Assembly: GCA_039881145.1 (NCBI GenBank)
Contig: JAYKKI010000029.1
Span: forward strand, 27,198,001-27,262,000
Direction of reading: 5' to 3'
Source of the DNA: Druceiella hillmani
Lineage: Eukaryota; Arthropoda; Insecta; Lepidoptera; Hepialidae
Length of the DNA: 64,000 bases
Made by a program: the position numbers and the translations under genes. Each line of letters begins with the position of its first letter. Position 1 is the stretch's first letter. This document shows positions 25,367 through 37,915 of this stretch, in pieces. The notes under the pieces were generated by a model, which saw nothing but the letters and a program-made list of their open reading frames with translations, was not told where the DNA came from and made no database searches.

Positions 25367-25368
25367 TA

Positions 25369-25694
25369 TGTCGACACAATATTTATAATATCTTAGGAAT
25401 CTCGACTATTGCAATATTATGAGGACAATAACCAGTTTCTTAGCTGTTGCTAATTCATATAATTTATATAAAATGTGTTTATAGTGTGCACATATTGTAC
25501 CAGCGTTCTACTGCATAGGTTTTGATGGACTTTTGATTCAATACATATTACTTTTTGTGAAGCATAACTATAGCAGCTTTGACAACATTATTTTCGTATA
25601 CGAGATTCAAATCTATGCTTTTACGATAATTTGGAACACGCTAATATTACAGATGACCGTCACTATTAATTCAATTTTAGGATTTTTAAAATTT
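25369..25694. other. non-coding AT-rich DNA
   Basis: Short spacer between the mariner and the minisatellite. The 86-codon frame (25533-25793) runs into the repeat and is not a gene. Confidence 0.5.
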
Positions 25695-26020
25695 ATCATT
25701 TCAAACTCGTGTGAACCCCAGTATCAATTCAAACTGATTTTTAGGATTCATGACCCGTTTCAATTCAAACTCGTTTTTAGTATTAATGTCTAACATCAAT
25801 TCAAAAACGTTTGAATGCCAGTATCAAATCAAACTACTTTTTAGGATTTATGACTAGTAACAATTCAAACTTGTTTTAATGCCAATATCAATTCAAACTC
25901 ATTTGCAAGTTTCAATTGTATCAATTCAAACTAGTTTTTACCAATAATGACTAGTATCATTTCAAACTCGTTTGAATTCCAGTATCAATTTAAACTCGTT
26001 TTTAGGATTAATGACTAGTT
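25695..26020 (+). repeat. two-module minisatellite (28-bp and 36-bp units)
   Basis: About ten diverged units share the lead ATCAATTCAAACTCGTTT. Type A units (~28 bp) continue GAATGCCAGT; type B units (~36 bp) continue TTAGGATTAATGACTAGT. The order is roughly A-B-B-A-B-A-A'-B-A-B, so AB dimers of 64 bp form a higher-order repeat. TTCAAACTCGTTTGAA inside type A is a near-palindrome with 7-bp arms. Unit divergence suggests an old array. Confidence 0.85.
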
Positions 26021-26060
26021 CCGTTATGTGTTTACGCCTGTGAAGAATATAATATTCAAT

Positions 26061-26118
26061 GTATTTACGTTGTGAGTAATTAATATTTGTAAATATTAAT
26101 TGTTCACAACGTAAATAC
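26061..26118. repeat. short hairpin, 28-bp stem
   Basis: GTATTTACGTTGTGA at 26061-26075 pairs with TCACAACGTAAATAC at 26104-26118. The inner AATTAATATTT/AAATATTAATT also pairs; two mismatches in total and a loop of about 2 nt. Confidence 0.85.
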
Positions 26119-26169
26119 AAAAATGTTTACTAGAGATGTACGCTTAAATGTTTGTAAATATTTAAAATT

Positions 26170-26207
26170 GTACGGAACCCTAGCAGTGCGAATTCTGCTA
26201 GTACTTG
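26170..26207 (+). repeat. 3'-end fragment of dispersed lepidopteran-type repeat
   Basis: GTACGGAACCCTAGCAGTGC, then GAATTCTGCTAGTACTTG. This parallels the recalled end of an abundant lepidopteran repeat (GTACGGAACCCT..GTGCGAGTCCGACTCGCACTTG spacing), now degenerate. Confidence 0.5.
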
Positions 26208-27795
26208 ATAAGTTTTCATATATTGGCATTGCAACCACTAGTAATAAAATAAAAAAGTTTTCAATTATTTCAAGCGGTTAGAATTAAGATTATTTGGTTT
26301 GTCGATTTGTTTAAGCATAGACATTTAATTTTTTAAAGAATTATAATAATACTTGTTTTCCTATCTACTATCTACTAACTAGCAGCTCCTGTATCTCTGG
26401 AAACATTCGGATGATATGTTTTCAAATTTATTATTCTCGAAATCTAAATTCAAATACAAACTCACTTCGATCTCATAATTCACAGTGCCATATAGTATAA
26501 TAAAAAACTTTTGTTTCAAAACAATCTCACACAATCAGCCTTGAAATTAAACATCGACTGATATTGTAATAATTGCGATTGTAATACTCGAATAGACAGT
26601 ACAGAGTATATTATATTATATATTCTGCCATTTTACTGATGGTATTGAAAATTAGTTTTCTAAATATGTAGTTAGAAATTGGAAAAAACCGCAGAAGTAA
26701 TGATAAGCAATAACAGAATGGAAATAACATATTGAACCTTAAAATCGTTGATTTCTAATCATTTATATTTTTATATTAGTAAATTAGTTTAATAATTACT
26801 TTTATATAATAATACAAATTTATTAGTTTTATATAAATAATAATTACAATAGTATTTACCAATGTATGATTATTTATATAATTTCATTCCATTGCAATTA
26901 TTACTGTATCATTACTACTTGAAACTTCTTGAGCTTCTTGAAACTTGCTTCATCTATCCCGGTACGACATGGCCCCAATCTTATCATTTCATCTTCACAT
27001 GTCTGTTTGTCACAATTCCATAATTGCTACAGTCTCACACCAATATTGGTGAGGTTTTTCAAGTATTCATACGGAGATCCTATGAAATATTCCTCATCCA
27101 CCACACACGTTTGAGCCTCATTTGCGAAATGTTATGTGGGACAAGCCATTTCATCTCTTTAATTTTTCAATAACGAATATACAAAATCTAAATACTACAA
27201 TTTGATCAGAATCTTAAATCGAAACTATTTCATTTAAATTAGTGTCACGTTACAATTAATTCATCTAGTTTAGAGAAAATCGTGTGAAGTGATTCGGGCA
27301 AGAGTGCATTGTCGAAGTACTAGCCAAAATAGTAGTTTATAGCTATTATTGTTTTGCGATGAAAGGTTACGTTAATACGTTTGCTTAAAACAAAATAAAA
27401 ATGCTAACTACTTTATACCAAAATAGTAAACTTAAGACACCTGTAAATACTTTAAAGAGAGAAAACATAAAAGTTAAAAAAGTAAAATTGTTCGGAAAAT
27501 CCGAATGAAAAGCTATGCATAATATCAATTTAAAATAAAAGTAAGAAAATACTATTTAACCAATGCACATAACACAGTGCGAAGATTACTGATCCCTTTG
27601 TGGAGGAATGAATTAAGGTCACGAAGGTCGTGAAAAGCCTAAAGGCACCAAACCCAAGCCAGACGACAAAAGATTTCTTCGCTAGACTTATTCCTTTCGA
27701 TATGTAAATGTAAAAGGGTGGAAACGTAATCATTACACTCGATCAATCGAGCCAAGTGATTCATTTAGTCATATTATCAAATGGGATGACATATG

Positions 27796-27804
<9 letters not shown>
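26208..27804. other. non-coding AT-rich DNA
   Basis: No gene is supported. The 67-codon minus-strand frame at 27530-27733 lies in a slightly GC-richer patch but has no recognisable domain. Confidence 0.5.

Positions 27805-27886
<82 letters not shown>
27805..27886. repeat. compound (AC)n(AT)n microsatellite
   Basis: An AC run (27805-27859) passes directly into an AT run (27859-27886). Confidence 0.97.
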
Positions 27887-27893
<7 letters not shown>

Positions 27894-29300
27894 TAAATGT
27901 GTGTGTAAAAGAACTATTATGAATTATTCTACTGTTGATAGCTAGACTGTAAAAAATATTTAGGATCGTTATTTTTTTTGTGTTCGATCGACTTTTCTCG
28001 ATGGGTTCGAAAAGACAGACTTGTTGATTATTACCATTTCTCGAAAATATTTTTTCTAAAATTAACGCTGTCGCAATAAGTCTTAGTTGCCAATGTGGTG
28101 TTTTTAGTGACATACTCGTAACTAAGTGCCATTAACTTCTGCAGTGGCTTCTTTGTTTATAAGCACGAATGTTGTTTTGTAGGTTACCTTTATATTAAAT
28201 ACACAAACCATTAGTTCTCCGAAAATGATCCTCTAAAGTTTGAAATATATTTTGTCTAAAGTAATTGTCCTCAATGCAACTATATTTTTTGATGTGGTAA
28301 CTAATCCCATACCACTTATTTTGTAGCATTTTTGCTAGCGTTATCTAGAAATACTTTTTCTATTCATATTTTAAGGGTATTATAATGTATCTATTTGGAG
28401 TAACATCATTGAATCAACTAAACTTTTTATAAAAAGTGGTGTTAAATATTTATAATAAAAGTTACGTTATTTTTAAACTGTCACTTTTATCAAATGTTTC
28501 TTATTTTTAACTTAACAATTCATGTAACTAATTTGTTAAATATATTGTCAAATTACTTATAAATACGTCTACCTACGTGTGTTTACCCACTGAATAAATG
28601 TTGTCCTATAGATTCTATTTAAGGTTATTATGTAAGAATGTTATAAATATTAGGTAAGAATATTCCAAAAATTGTAAAAATGTTAAATCAATAGATATTA
28701 CTATCATCTAAACACAAAGAAATAAAAACCATTCTTACCTTTCCTAAGTGCATATGAGATTATTATATCAATGTGCTTAATATTCAAGTGCATTATTATG
28801 TCAATGTTTTGTAAAGTTTTTAAATGTGTTCAAAGGGTCCATAAATCTTCTTGAAAAAAAAGAGCATTCCCAAAATTTTAAATATAACTGAATTTATTAC
28901 TGAGCTGGCGAATGTCGTCGTGAAATGAAATAAATTAGTATTTATTTAGGGTGTCATTTGAAATTACTCTGTATTTTTAACACAACTCAAATAACCGATT
29001 CTACTGAAGCTAGGTAAACAATCTTATCAACAGTTATCGCAAACAAATTACAATTATTGCATTTTTATTTAATTTTATAACTAAATTATGGCTTCATAAA
29101 TAAAGAAAATATAGAGAAAAACATCATTTATTTAAAAATTTCATTTTAACTCTCTTTCTCTGTTAATAGTTAAATGGCAAAATGAGCTATAAAACAATAT
29201 AAGGCGCAACATGTTTGTGGACACTGAATACTTTATTAGTCTATCCAAAATGACCATTACTTTATTCAACCCAATTTTTCATTGTTTACAAGAAAATAAA
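27887..29300. other. non-coding AT-rich DNA
   Basis: No gene or clear repeat is recognised. Confidence 0.5.
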
Positions 29301-29460
29301 CTTTTAATCGTTCATAAACTAAATAATTCTTTATTATTATTAATTCTTTTTTTTAAGTTTCTCTACACAAATTTTATATACTAGAACTGGTTTTAATTAA
29401 CTTTTAATCGTCCATAAACTAAATAGTTCAAGTTTGTTTACACCAGATTTTTGTACTAGT
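29301..29460 (+). repeat. diverged tandem duplication, 100-bp offset
   Basis: CTTTTAATCGTTCATAAACT starts at 29301 and CTTTTAATCGTCCATAAACT at 29401. The following AAGTTTCTCTACACAAATTT...TACTAG is echoed by AAGTTTGTTTACACCAGATT...TACTAG, with about 25 bp missing from the second unit. Confidence 0.75.
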
Positions 29461-29850
29461 CCTGTGTGTATGTGTGGATATTTTTACATTGTTATTGCTA
29501 CACTTACTTGATTACAATATCAACGAATGTTTAATATCACGACCATTTATTGTGACACTGGATACTATTAAAAAATTATAAAGCTATACATTTACATATG
29601 CTGTAATTTACAATAAAATCTTGTTAAAATTTATTTTAATTTTTAATCAATACAATAAAGTAAAAAAAATAAACTGGTACCAGAAAAATGAAAAAAAGTA
29701 ATAACGTTCGCAATTTATTACTATTAGAAAAGCACAATTTTTCACAACTTTAGTTTATTCATTAGATGTATCGCAGATTCATATTGATTCAAGTTGTATA
29801 AAAATTCTTATTTTTATATTGTAGTTTGAATAGGGAGAAATGTTATTGGT

Positions 29851-29853
<3 letters not shown>
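29461..29853. other. non-coding AT-rich DNA
   Basis: Nothing recognised. Confidence 0.5.

Positions 29854-29895
<42 letters not shown>
29854..29895. repeat. (AT)n microsatellite
   Basis: An AT run of about 40 bp with one GT interruption. Confidence 0.95.
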
Positions 29896-31574
29896 TTATT
29901 TATTTTTTTATTATTCCACATAAAAATAATAAATAACACAATTTACATTTAATTTTAAATGTTATTACAAAATTAATAATATTTAAGATATAAATTAAAC
30001 GCACGGTATTTGTACACGGGGTCGACGACGCGAATGTCTGGAAGCTGCCATTTCGGATAAATTACGCATTTTTAAAAGTCCGATTGAATTTAAGTCACTT
30101 CCATCACAAGTGAATTATTTTCACATAAAACTTCGGCCACTTTGGTTCGCTATTTCAAACTTCGTACCTCTATGATTAAATTTAAAACAAGCTCTTCAAG
30201 ATGCCAATTCGATTTCAATCACTTTATTATACTAATTTAATGAAATTGGTGTGAAAGACGTTTTTCAGGTGTCAAAAGACGTTTTCAGTTTAATTTTTAT
30301 TTTAATTAAAATTTAGATTAATGTGTTAATAAAAAATAACTAAATAATTATGTCTTTGTGGGTGCTGGATATCCGTATATGAAGATATCTACAAAAAAAA
30401 TCTGTATACTTCTCCGTTTTTTTACGCCGGACCTTTATTATATTATAATATGAAAAAAATAGTAGAAAAGAAACTATATTCGTTAATAATTACTATTTAT
30501 TGTAACTGATTATTGTCAAGAGTATAAATACATCAGCTTTTATTTTGATTTTATCTGACTTGCCTTATGAAATCAACTTTAGCAGACTTGAGATTATGTC
30601 ACACATTTTTCTAAATACACATTAACATTTGAATGCTTGTATACACTTTTCGTTGATAAGTCAAATCCGAAAATAAAAAAAATTTCGATAATAACTCAAA
30701 TCCATCTTAAAATTTATTTTTAAGAAGATTTTTTTTTGCATTTTGCACCTTCATTTATCATTAACAGATCTGACATACTATATTTCACTATTAAACGTTT
30801 TCGTAAACATTATTTTCAGTTCACAAAATTATATACCAAAAATAAAAGCAACGAAGTACAAGCAGAAAAATGCTTTCGTTATTCATAACGCGAGGCAGGT
30901 AAACTATTGTTTCAAATTGATACACTAACAAATAAATATACGTACGACCTGCAATGTTCTTATCCGTATCTGCATATGTGTACCTAAAGGCGAAATACAT
31001 TTTTGGGCATATATAAAAATAAAAATTAACGTACCATTGCGCCATATTTACAACAATATGCCATACAAAATCTGCTAAACGCCGAATAAAGTGGAGAAAC
31101 GTCCTAGATTTGTGCAATTTTAAAAATTGTATATTCAAAGCACTCGTAATCAAATGTAATATATTCCCTTCATATTTACATAAATGTTTTTCCTAAATAT
31201 TTTTGAGCTTTAATACGTAAATAATTATTTCAATAATTTCATGGTAATATTTCTTACACTAATGTCACAAATTTCTTACACTAAATACACAAAAAGGTTG
31301 GAACCTTAGTTCTTTGTATCATTATTTATGTTTATTTCGTAGCCTCTCTTTATAAGGACAAGGTCAGGTCGAGAGGACCGTAAGATTCTCAGTTTAAAAT
31401 CATTTCCACCCGTGGGCGGATTTATTAAGTCTATACCTTTTTTTAGAATATGTGCAGCAACTTGTGAGAAACATGTAAAATTAATTCACATCCTAGTAAT
31501 TATATTAATTAGTTGATGTTATTAAGTTCGCATAACTACTTTTATTATGGAAAAATGTTAAATATACATTCATA

Positions 31575-31582
<8 letters not shown>
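29896..31582. other. non-coding AT-rich DNA
   Basis: No gene is supported. The 110-codon minus-strand frame (30821-31153) has no recognisable domain and AT-driven composition. Confidence 0.5.

Positions 31583-31637
<55 letters not shown>
31583..31637. repeat. (TA)n microsatellite
   Basis: A TA run of about 55 bp followed by a short GA run (GAAGAGAGAGAGG). Confidence 0.97.
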
Positions 31638-31640
<3 letters not shown>

Positions 31641-31995
31641 GAGAGAGAGGAGGATATACTGATGGAAAGGAAAATATATTTATTGATTGCCTTCTAGAAA
31701 ACAATAGTAGATACATGTTATTTGTCCAACATTCGTTATTACTAAATATGATAGCGGTCTGTTCTAGACAACTCACTTGTAATTTTTAATTACTACATTA
31801 ATAATTATACATGTATAGTCACATAAAGAAGTCTTTATTACACTGTCGTCTAAACAATATTAGACATGAACCCAATACATTGATTTCGGAAGATATTATT
31901 GTGACAATATTATACTTAGATAAGTAATATGTAATGTAGATATGTATAAATATTAATAAATAGTGCAGATAACTATTGACAATTTTTTAATATAA
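31638..31995. other. non-coding AT-rich DNA
   Basis: Nothing recognised. Confidence 0.5.
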
Positions 31996-32239
31996 TTTAA
32001 TGAAACTACGTGATGCAGTATTATTTCAACTTTCTTTAAATTCTTTACCGCGACCTAGATTTCGTTGTATTACAACATCTTCAGGTGGGCTATTAGCAAA
32101 GAAATATTCTTTGCTAATAACCTGAAGATGTTGTAATACAACGAAACCTAGGTCGTGGTAAAGAACTTATAGAAACTAGAAATAATACTACACCATGTAG
32201 TTTCATTTAATTGTGAATAATAAATTTCTACAAAATTAA
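31996..32239 (+). mobile_element. palindromic retroposon-like element, copy C
   Basis: Two arms with the landmarks TGAAACTACGTGATGCAGTA, CGACCTAG and TCAGGTGGGCTATTAGC, then the inverted second arm (TAATACAACGAAACCTAGGT) and the start of the 3' tail (GAATAATAAATTTCTACAAA). The apex has a 10-nt loop and the second arm lacks about 5 bp. The tail diverges after AAAATTA and no clean flanking repeat was found, so the right edge is approximate. Confidence 0.8.
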
Positions 32240-35200
32240 TTAAATTAAATTTTTCAAAAAATATGCACAATTTGAACTTTAATTTTTGTTATCACTTGCT
32301 GTCGTCATAGGAAACATTGAAAATTAAGCAATCTCTTTAAATAACAAATTTTTTGTTTGGGTTATACGATATTAAAAATTATGTTATTCAATTCCTGGTT
32401 AATTTCGAAGTATTCTTTGAATGATTTTTGTTTATTCTAAAGTTTCGAAGTGTGGCCACAAATACATGTGACTGTTAAAAACTTCCGTTCATCTTTAAAT
32501 TTTACTTCGTTCCAGACAGTGTTTATTTGTAAGTGCTACGAATACTTCAATCGTGAAACAAATATGTAATAAAGTCGCAGCATCGTTACTGGGAGATTAT
32601 TTTCTAGAATCCAAAACTTTACCATTAGTCTGATCTTTTAAATAAGCTTTACTAGAACTTAGTAATAGACATAATTTTATAAAACTCATGGGTATAATTT
32701 TTACTTGCTATATACTAGTAAGAACTAGTAAATACGATTTATCAAAAGGGGTCTAATTTATAAATGGAAGAAAAAAGATTACAAAGTAAGTAATACTTGC
32801 TTACTTCGAAATATTTTTTCTTGAGATGGTGAAATTTCGCGAAATTGCTAGAAAATTATATTATCAAAAGTTCTAACATGGTAAAAACTTATAATTTAGT
32901 GATAAAATTCCACTTGGTCAAATATTTAGGTTTACCTTAAGTAGGTTTTGGTGGGTTAACATTATAACTTGTATTTCTGATCCCGATAAAAATTTTACAC
33001 ACAGATGTTTTTAGATTTGAGTTTACGATAAATGGATAACACGTCGCACAATTATTAATTTCTTATATAATTGTTTAATATTCGGAACAAACCTACTGCA
33101 AGGCTGGAATACTTACATAAAAATAAAATATTCGTGTGGGATTGAGAACCTTCCTTGCCAAGGCGACTTTGCAATATATCGTACGTCGTCAATATGTCTT
33201 CATAAACATTATAGAATATCTCCGACATTCAAAATGCGCAAAATATGAGCTTATAACATTTGAGATATACTTGGTAACTGTTTATTATGAAATTTGCGTT
33301 TGAGCGATTTCATTACTCAATACGGTAGTTGACTCATTCAAAATTTTTATATTTTTCGTACAATATTGTGAAATATAAATTAATTAAAAATAAGTCTTGA
33401 AAAAAGTTCAAAAATTGATTGAAAAATAAGTCAGTTGTAGGCTTCTAAATTTGAAGATACGGATAGAGTTGGGTATATCCCTGTCTCTTTTCCTCTCGTA
33501 GAATATAATGTGCAATATTAAATGACCTCGCAACACAGTATTGCCGTCCTTCTCTAAAGGTTAAATTTAAACTTTTAAACTCGGGTCTATTTTTAAGATT
33601 ATTAAAAAAAAATTTCACTCTTCATCAGCTTGTACCTTGTAATTATGATTCATGAAATAAACAAAATTAGTACAGTAGTAAATACCCAATTGCTCAGTAT
33701 TTTCGAATTGAAAGAAATTAAATTAAAAATACGGAAATATATTCCATAACTCATAACAATGGTAATTGAGCATAAATAAGCAAAAAATATTTTTAAACTT
33801 TTATTCCGTCTTATACATTTACCTCAAAAATAGTCATTCTCTCAAAATTTTAATGAAATTTTATTTTGGAATAAAGTAAATTTGATAAAAATCAAGTACT
33901 GTCAAACAAACAATTTTGAAGGCCTGAAATTTTACATGTCAACAGAGGATGCGTCAACTCCTTCAGGCTAACCAATCCAGACACTAATAAATTTATTTTT
34001 CAATTATTGAAATTCTCGATATGATGATCTTCCCTTTTAATAAAAATATGAAATGCTGCCACTGAACATTTTTTTGTATTATATTTTATGTACTTTTAAA
34101 TATTAGACGGGTAAACTTTAAATACTTACTATTTATCAAAGCATGGTAATATTACGTAATTCACAGTATATAGTTCTACGATCCGAAAGCAATAAATAAG
34201 TAAAGCATGTTTGTTAAAGCTTTTCCTATATAGCACTAGCAAAGTGCTTTTTGAAACTTTACTGCATATGCCACAAATTGAGTATACTTTCCGGGGATGA
34301 GGTTATAGAAGGTACAGCAGTTATTTATATCACATATATACTACTTCTAACCAGGTGGTTACACGATAATATCTAGGCGGTGTTGATATTTAGATAATAT
34401 CGATATGCAGAAAAATATCTCAAAGTGGACATTAACAATAAATTATTTCAAGAGGAAAAATACTGAGACTGGACAAGATACAAATTAATTCAGTTTAATT
34501 ATGTATAAATCGCAATAATTTACGTTTTTCACACTACAATATACTCATAGTTTTGCAAGGATTTTGGAGACAAAAAAATAAATGATTATGCCAAAATTAA
34601 ATAAAACTGAAAATAATTACAGAAACTATGAGATATTTTTGAATAAAATGAAAATTAAGGGTTTCATATCAGCGACCCAATGTATATTATTGTACGATTC
34701 GTTGAAAAAATGACCATATAAATAGAGAAATAAAAAAAATAAGATCGAAAAAATATAAAAAATGGGTGATGGGATATGGTTCAAAATTATTTATAAAAGA
34801 GGGAAAACTATAAGATCGAAATGGTTAAAATGACTCCGTCCTTTTCATACATCCTGACATACCAGAAATATAATGTTTTTGAAAATCATCAAGTTTGTTA
34901 ATTTTTTTTGTTACTTAACACCACGTACAATATGAAGCTGAAAACAATAAACGGCTTAAAAAGGATTTATTTGAAATGGTAAAACGCGATACTACCGAAT
35001 CAGTAAATCTCTTCAATTGTTTATGTTCGGAATCATATCATCGCGAGAAATGATAGAAGGTATACCAAATTATCAGATAATTTTTTGAATATTCGCTGGA
35101 CTAGTGATTTTTCAAACTCATGTAGATGTGATATATATTACGCGCGGGAGCTGCGCTATACATTCTCACAACCCCGAACAAGCCGCCACAGATTCCGTTC

Positions 35201-35470
35201 GTATCCTTCTTTTCGCACAATAATAATGATGACTGCACTTATTTACTGAAATTAAAATTATAATTAAATTATTTTACTGACGTACTTAACGCGTTTTAAG
35301 TAAATAGTTCCAAGCAAGTTATCCTTCGTTTTTTTGGAATTACAAAACACTGGTTTACAGAATATTAAGTTTTATTTAATATCATGGCGGTAATGTTTGT
35401 TCAATCTCTATTCCTATTTAATCAGGTATTTCATTTTTTCAGCATTATTTCTGCTAATTTGACCGGGGAC
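32240..35470. other. non-coding AT-rich DNA
   Basis: No gene is supported. A GC-elevated patch at about 35140-35215 (TTACGCGCGGGAGCTGCGC) is unexplained. Confidence 0.5.
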
Positions 35471-36035
35471 AGAGATTCTTGAACGTTTTTCTCTGGATTA
35501 ATGCTCATAAAAGTTTGACAAGTATGCCATCATGTACACTTTTGAACTTGTGCTTCATAAGGTTTTTTTTCAAGCCCACATTGAAAAGTACTTTTTTTCC
35601 AAATCGGAAGCTCGTCTCCAAAACTAAACTCCAAAATCACTACACGGCTATGATTGGGCCACCAACTGAAATGATTTCGGAGAAAATAAGCTGTGAGAGA
35701 CGGAATGACAGTGATTCCATAAATATTCCGTTATACCAGTATGGAACAAAAAAATGGTAAATGAAACCTTAATTTTAATAAACTTATCCAATGATGCTCG
35801 ATTCATGGAATGTGTAGACAAAATTTCGAACTCGCTAAATGCATGAGGACCCTACATTAATTTTTTTATAATATTTTGCCTACGTAAGGAGATATCAATT
35901 ACATGGTAATTGATATATCCATTAGAAGCACCTACATGCAAAATTTCTGGCCTAATATTGAAGAAATTGTGCTGTGATGGCGGTTGGGAGCACGTCTTTT
36001 TTTAAATTGCGAGGGTATCATTATGGAACCCTAAA
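35470..36035. repeat. possible old copy of dispersed repeat, containing a short hairpin
   Basis: GAGAGACGGAATGACAGTG at about 35695, ATTCCGTTATACCAGTATGG, and TATGGAACCCTAAAAACGG near 36013 resemble landmarks of the lepidopteran repeat, in degenerate form. A hairpin GGAGATATCAATTAC/GTAATTGATATATCC (one mismatch, 3-nt loop) lies at 35888-35920. The 93-codon frame at 35479-35760 has no recognised domain. Assignment is weak. Confidence 0.3.
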
Positions 36036-37764
36036 AACGGAGTCTAATTTACTTTAAATATTTGTTTCAAAGTCATAAAAACTTTTCTCTCCGCATCTCT
36101 CTAAAGAGTCTCCAAAGACTTATTTAAATTAATTTACTACAACCCTTTGAGCTCTATTTAAATCATTTACATCGAATTCTAATATTTCTTGAAGGTTCTC
36201 TTTACCACTTCATGACTCGGTGAAAAATACTTTTCATATCGTTCAATCGGAGTTATTATCATTTCGTGTATTTCTTTTTAAATACGGTATTTTATTTTGT
36301 ATGCATGGTATTGTCTTTTTTCTAGCTTTTTCAACCAATTTTAAAGATTGGTGTAAATGTGTGTCATTTTTAATAGTTAAGTTTTCACTAACGTATGTTT
36401 GAATGAAAATAAAGGCTATATTATTATAAATATTATAAAGAAATATCTTACTATTATATTATCTAAATATTTACGAGTTACCTCTGTTCAGTTAATCATA
36501 AGACACATAACATTTTTAGAGATGACATCTTTAGAAAAAGAGTTCAAATATATAATATTTTGATATGATAGTTGGAAAATTCTAAAATCGAATTAAGAAG
36601 AATTAGAATTTACAAAGATTGGTTAGGTTTTACTTCCATTCACAGATTTTTAGTTAACCGTAAAAATGAAGAAGTACATTTTATCGTTAAAGTTAATTTA
36701 TAAAAATAATCAATTCTTAGAGAAATAATGTTAGCATTCAAAAATAATATTCATTTGTTTTTAGATGCTATCATTAATGCAAACGTGACACATTACGTAA
36801 CAAACAGTGGTAATATATAATTATTTATCTAAATCAGGCCAAATTTAACAGACGTCACAGTAGGTACATATGTGTAAATATAATCTATAGTTTATTGCAA
36901 ATATATTTCTTTCCTGAGAGCATACACGAGTACGGAGATGTGACCAACTAAAAATTAATTAGTTGAAACCCTTGAATATACGGTAAGTAAGTCAAATAGT
37001 TCATAATGATAAATGTCAATGGTTTTCGACGGCCAGTCAACGGATATATATGCACGTGAATATAGAGATAATTAAGGTACCAGTTTCCGAGTGGCATCAA
37101 AATAAAAAAAAAAATTAAAATCCATTTAACGAAAAATACATGTCAATTTCACGTTTACATTATAAATACGAACCATACCTGTGTAGGCATTACAACGCTT
37201 ATTACCTCTCAAAGCAGGTCGGCCCGTAATTTACAAAGTTATTTATTTTACGCGCAGCCGAAATAATCAGAATATTCATAGCTTTTTATTCGCTTTTACA
37301 CCTTTTTTATATATTATTATTTTGAGTTCGGCCCCATTCTTGTTTATTCGATTATTCGACGAAACGAAATTGTGTTCGTGGCTTATAACGATTTCAGGGC
37401 TCATTTTTACTTTGACACTTTTTAATTGCGTACAGACTGCTAGACATTTTGGGTGATCTATTTTCTTTTGATTCACTAGTCAAGGACATAATTGAAAATT
37501 TTTTGTTCAGCTCTACTCTTCCATAATTCAAACTTTCCAATAATACATATAAGGTAACAAAGTTTTTGGAATTTATTATACTTTGTCTTTTAAGTTGTGA
37601 GAAAGTCGTTTTGAATGATTTGTTAGACGTAAATTAGTTCTAGCTCCACAGGTGATTGAATAGGCACATTTTTAATAAGATTATTCTTATTTATTATTTT
37701 TATAAAACACTTTGATATGTTACTTATACTTCAGTACGTTGCAATATGTTGCTTACTTCTCTGT
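36036..37764. other. non-coding AT-rich DNA
   Basis: No gene or repeat is recognised. Confidence 0.5.
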
Positions 37765-37915
37765 TTAGAGTTACGTACCTCAAAGGAATCCTTTTAAGAT
37801 CACTCACGTGTCTGTCCGTCCGTCCGCCATAGCCGTTTTTTTCAGAAATCGCTAGACCCAAAAATTTGTAGTTTGACAAGGTAATATAAAACATACTAAG
37901 TCGCACATATTCGTA
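37765..37915 (+). repeat. dispersed lepidopteran-type repeat fragment
   Basis: TTACGTACCTCAAAGGAATC, TTTTAAGATCACTCACGTG and TCTGTCCGTCCGTCCGCC occur in the order and spacing I recall for a repeat common in lepidopteran introns (GTTCCGTACCTCAAAAGG...GGATCACT...GTCTGTCTGTCC). The boundaries are not defined. Confidence 0.55.

Larger units (their letters stand above)
24032..25368 (-). mobile_element. Tc1/mariner transposon, DD41D (rosa-like), complete but probably inactive
   Basis: The element spans 24034-25366 (1333 bp) between TA dinucleotides at 24032-24033 and 25367-25368, the expected mariner target duplication. The left TIR (24034-24065) starts CAGGGTGTCCAGTGGCAGAT. The right TIR (25323-25366) read inward starts CAGAGTGTCC, has 12 extra bases (ATGTGTTCGTCC), then AGTGGCAGAT. 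The left end appears to have lost those 12 bases between GTCC direct repeats. One minus-strand transposase gene fills the interior. Its base composition is clearly GC-richer than the surroundings, as for a transferred or recently inserted element. Confidence 0.9.

Noticed and set aside
25695..26020. Regularly spaced repeats that could suggest a CRISPR-like array
   Set aside because: Units are directly abutting, two unit types share a lead, there are no unique spacers, and the context is an insect genome; it is a minisatellite.
35098..35120. GACTAGTGATTTT matching 13 nt of the miR-7 mature sequence
   Set aside because: The seed region differs and no complementary arm follows, so no miRNA hairpin forms; chance match.
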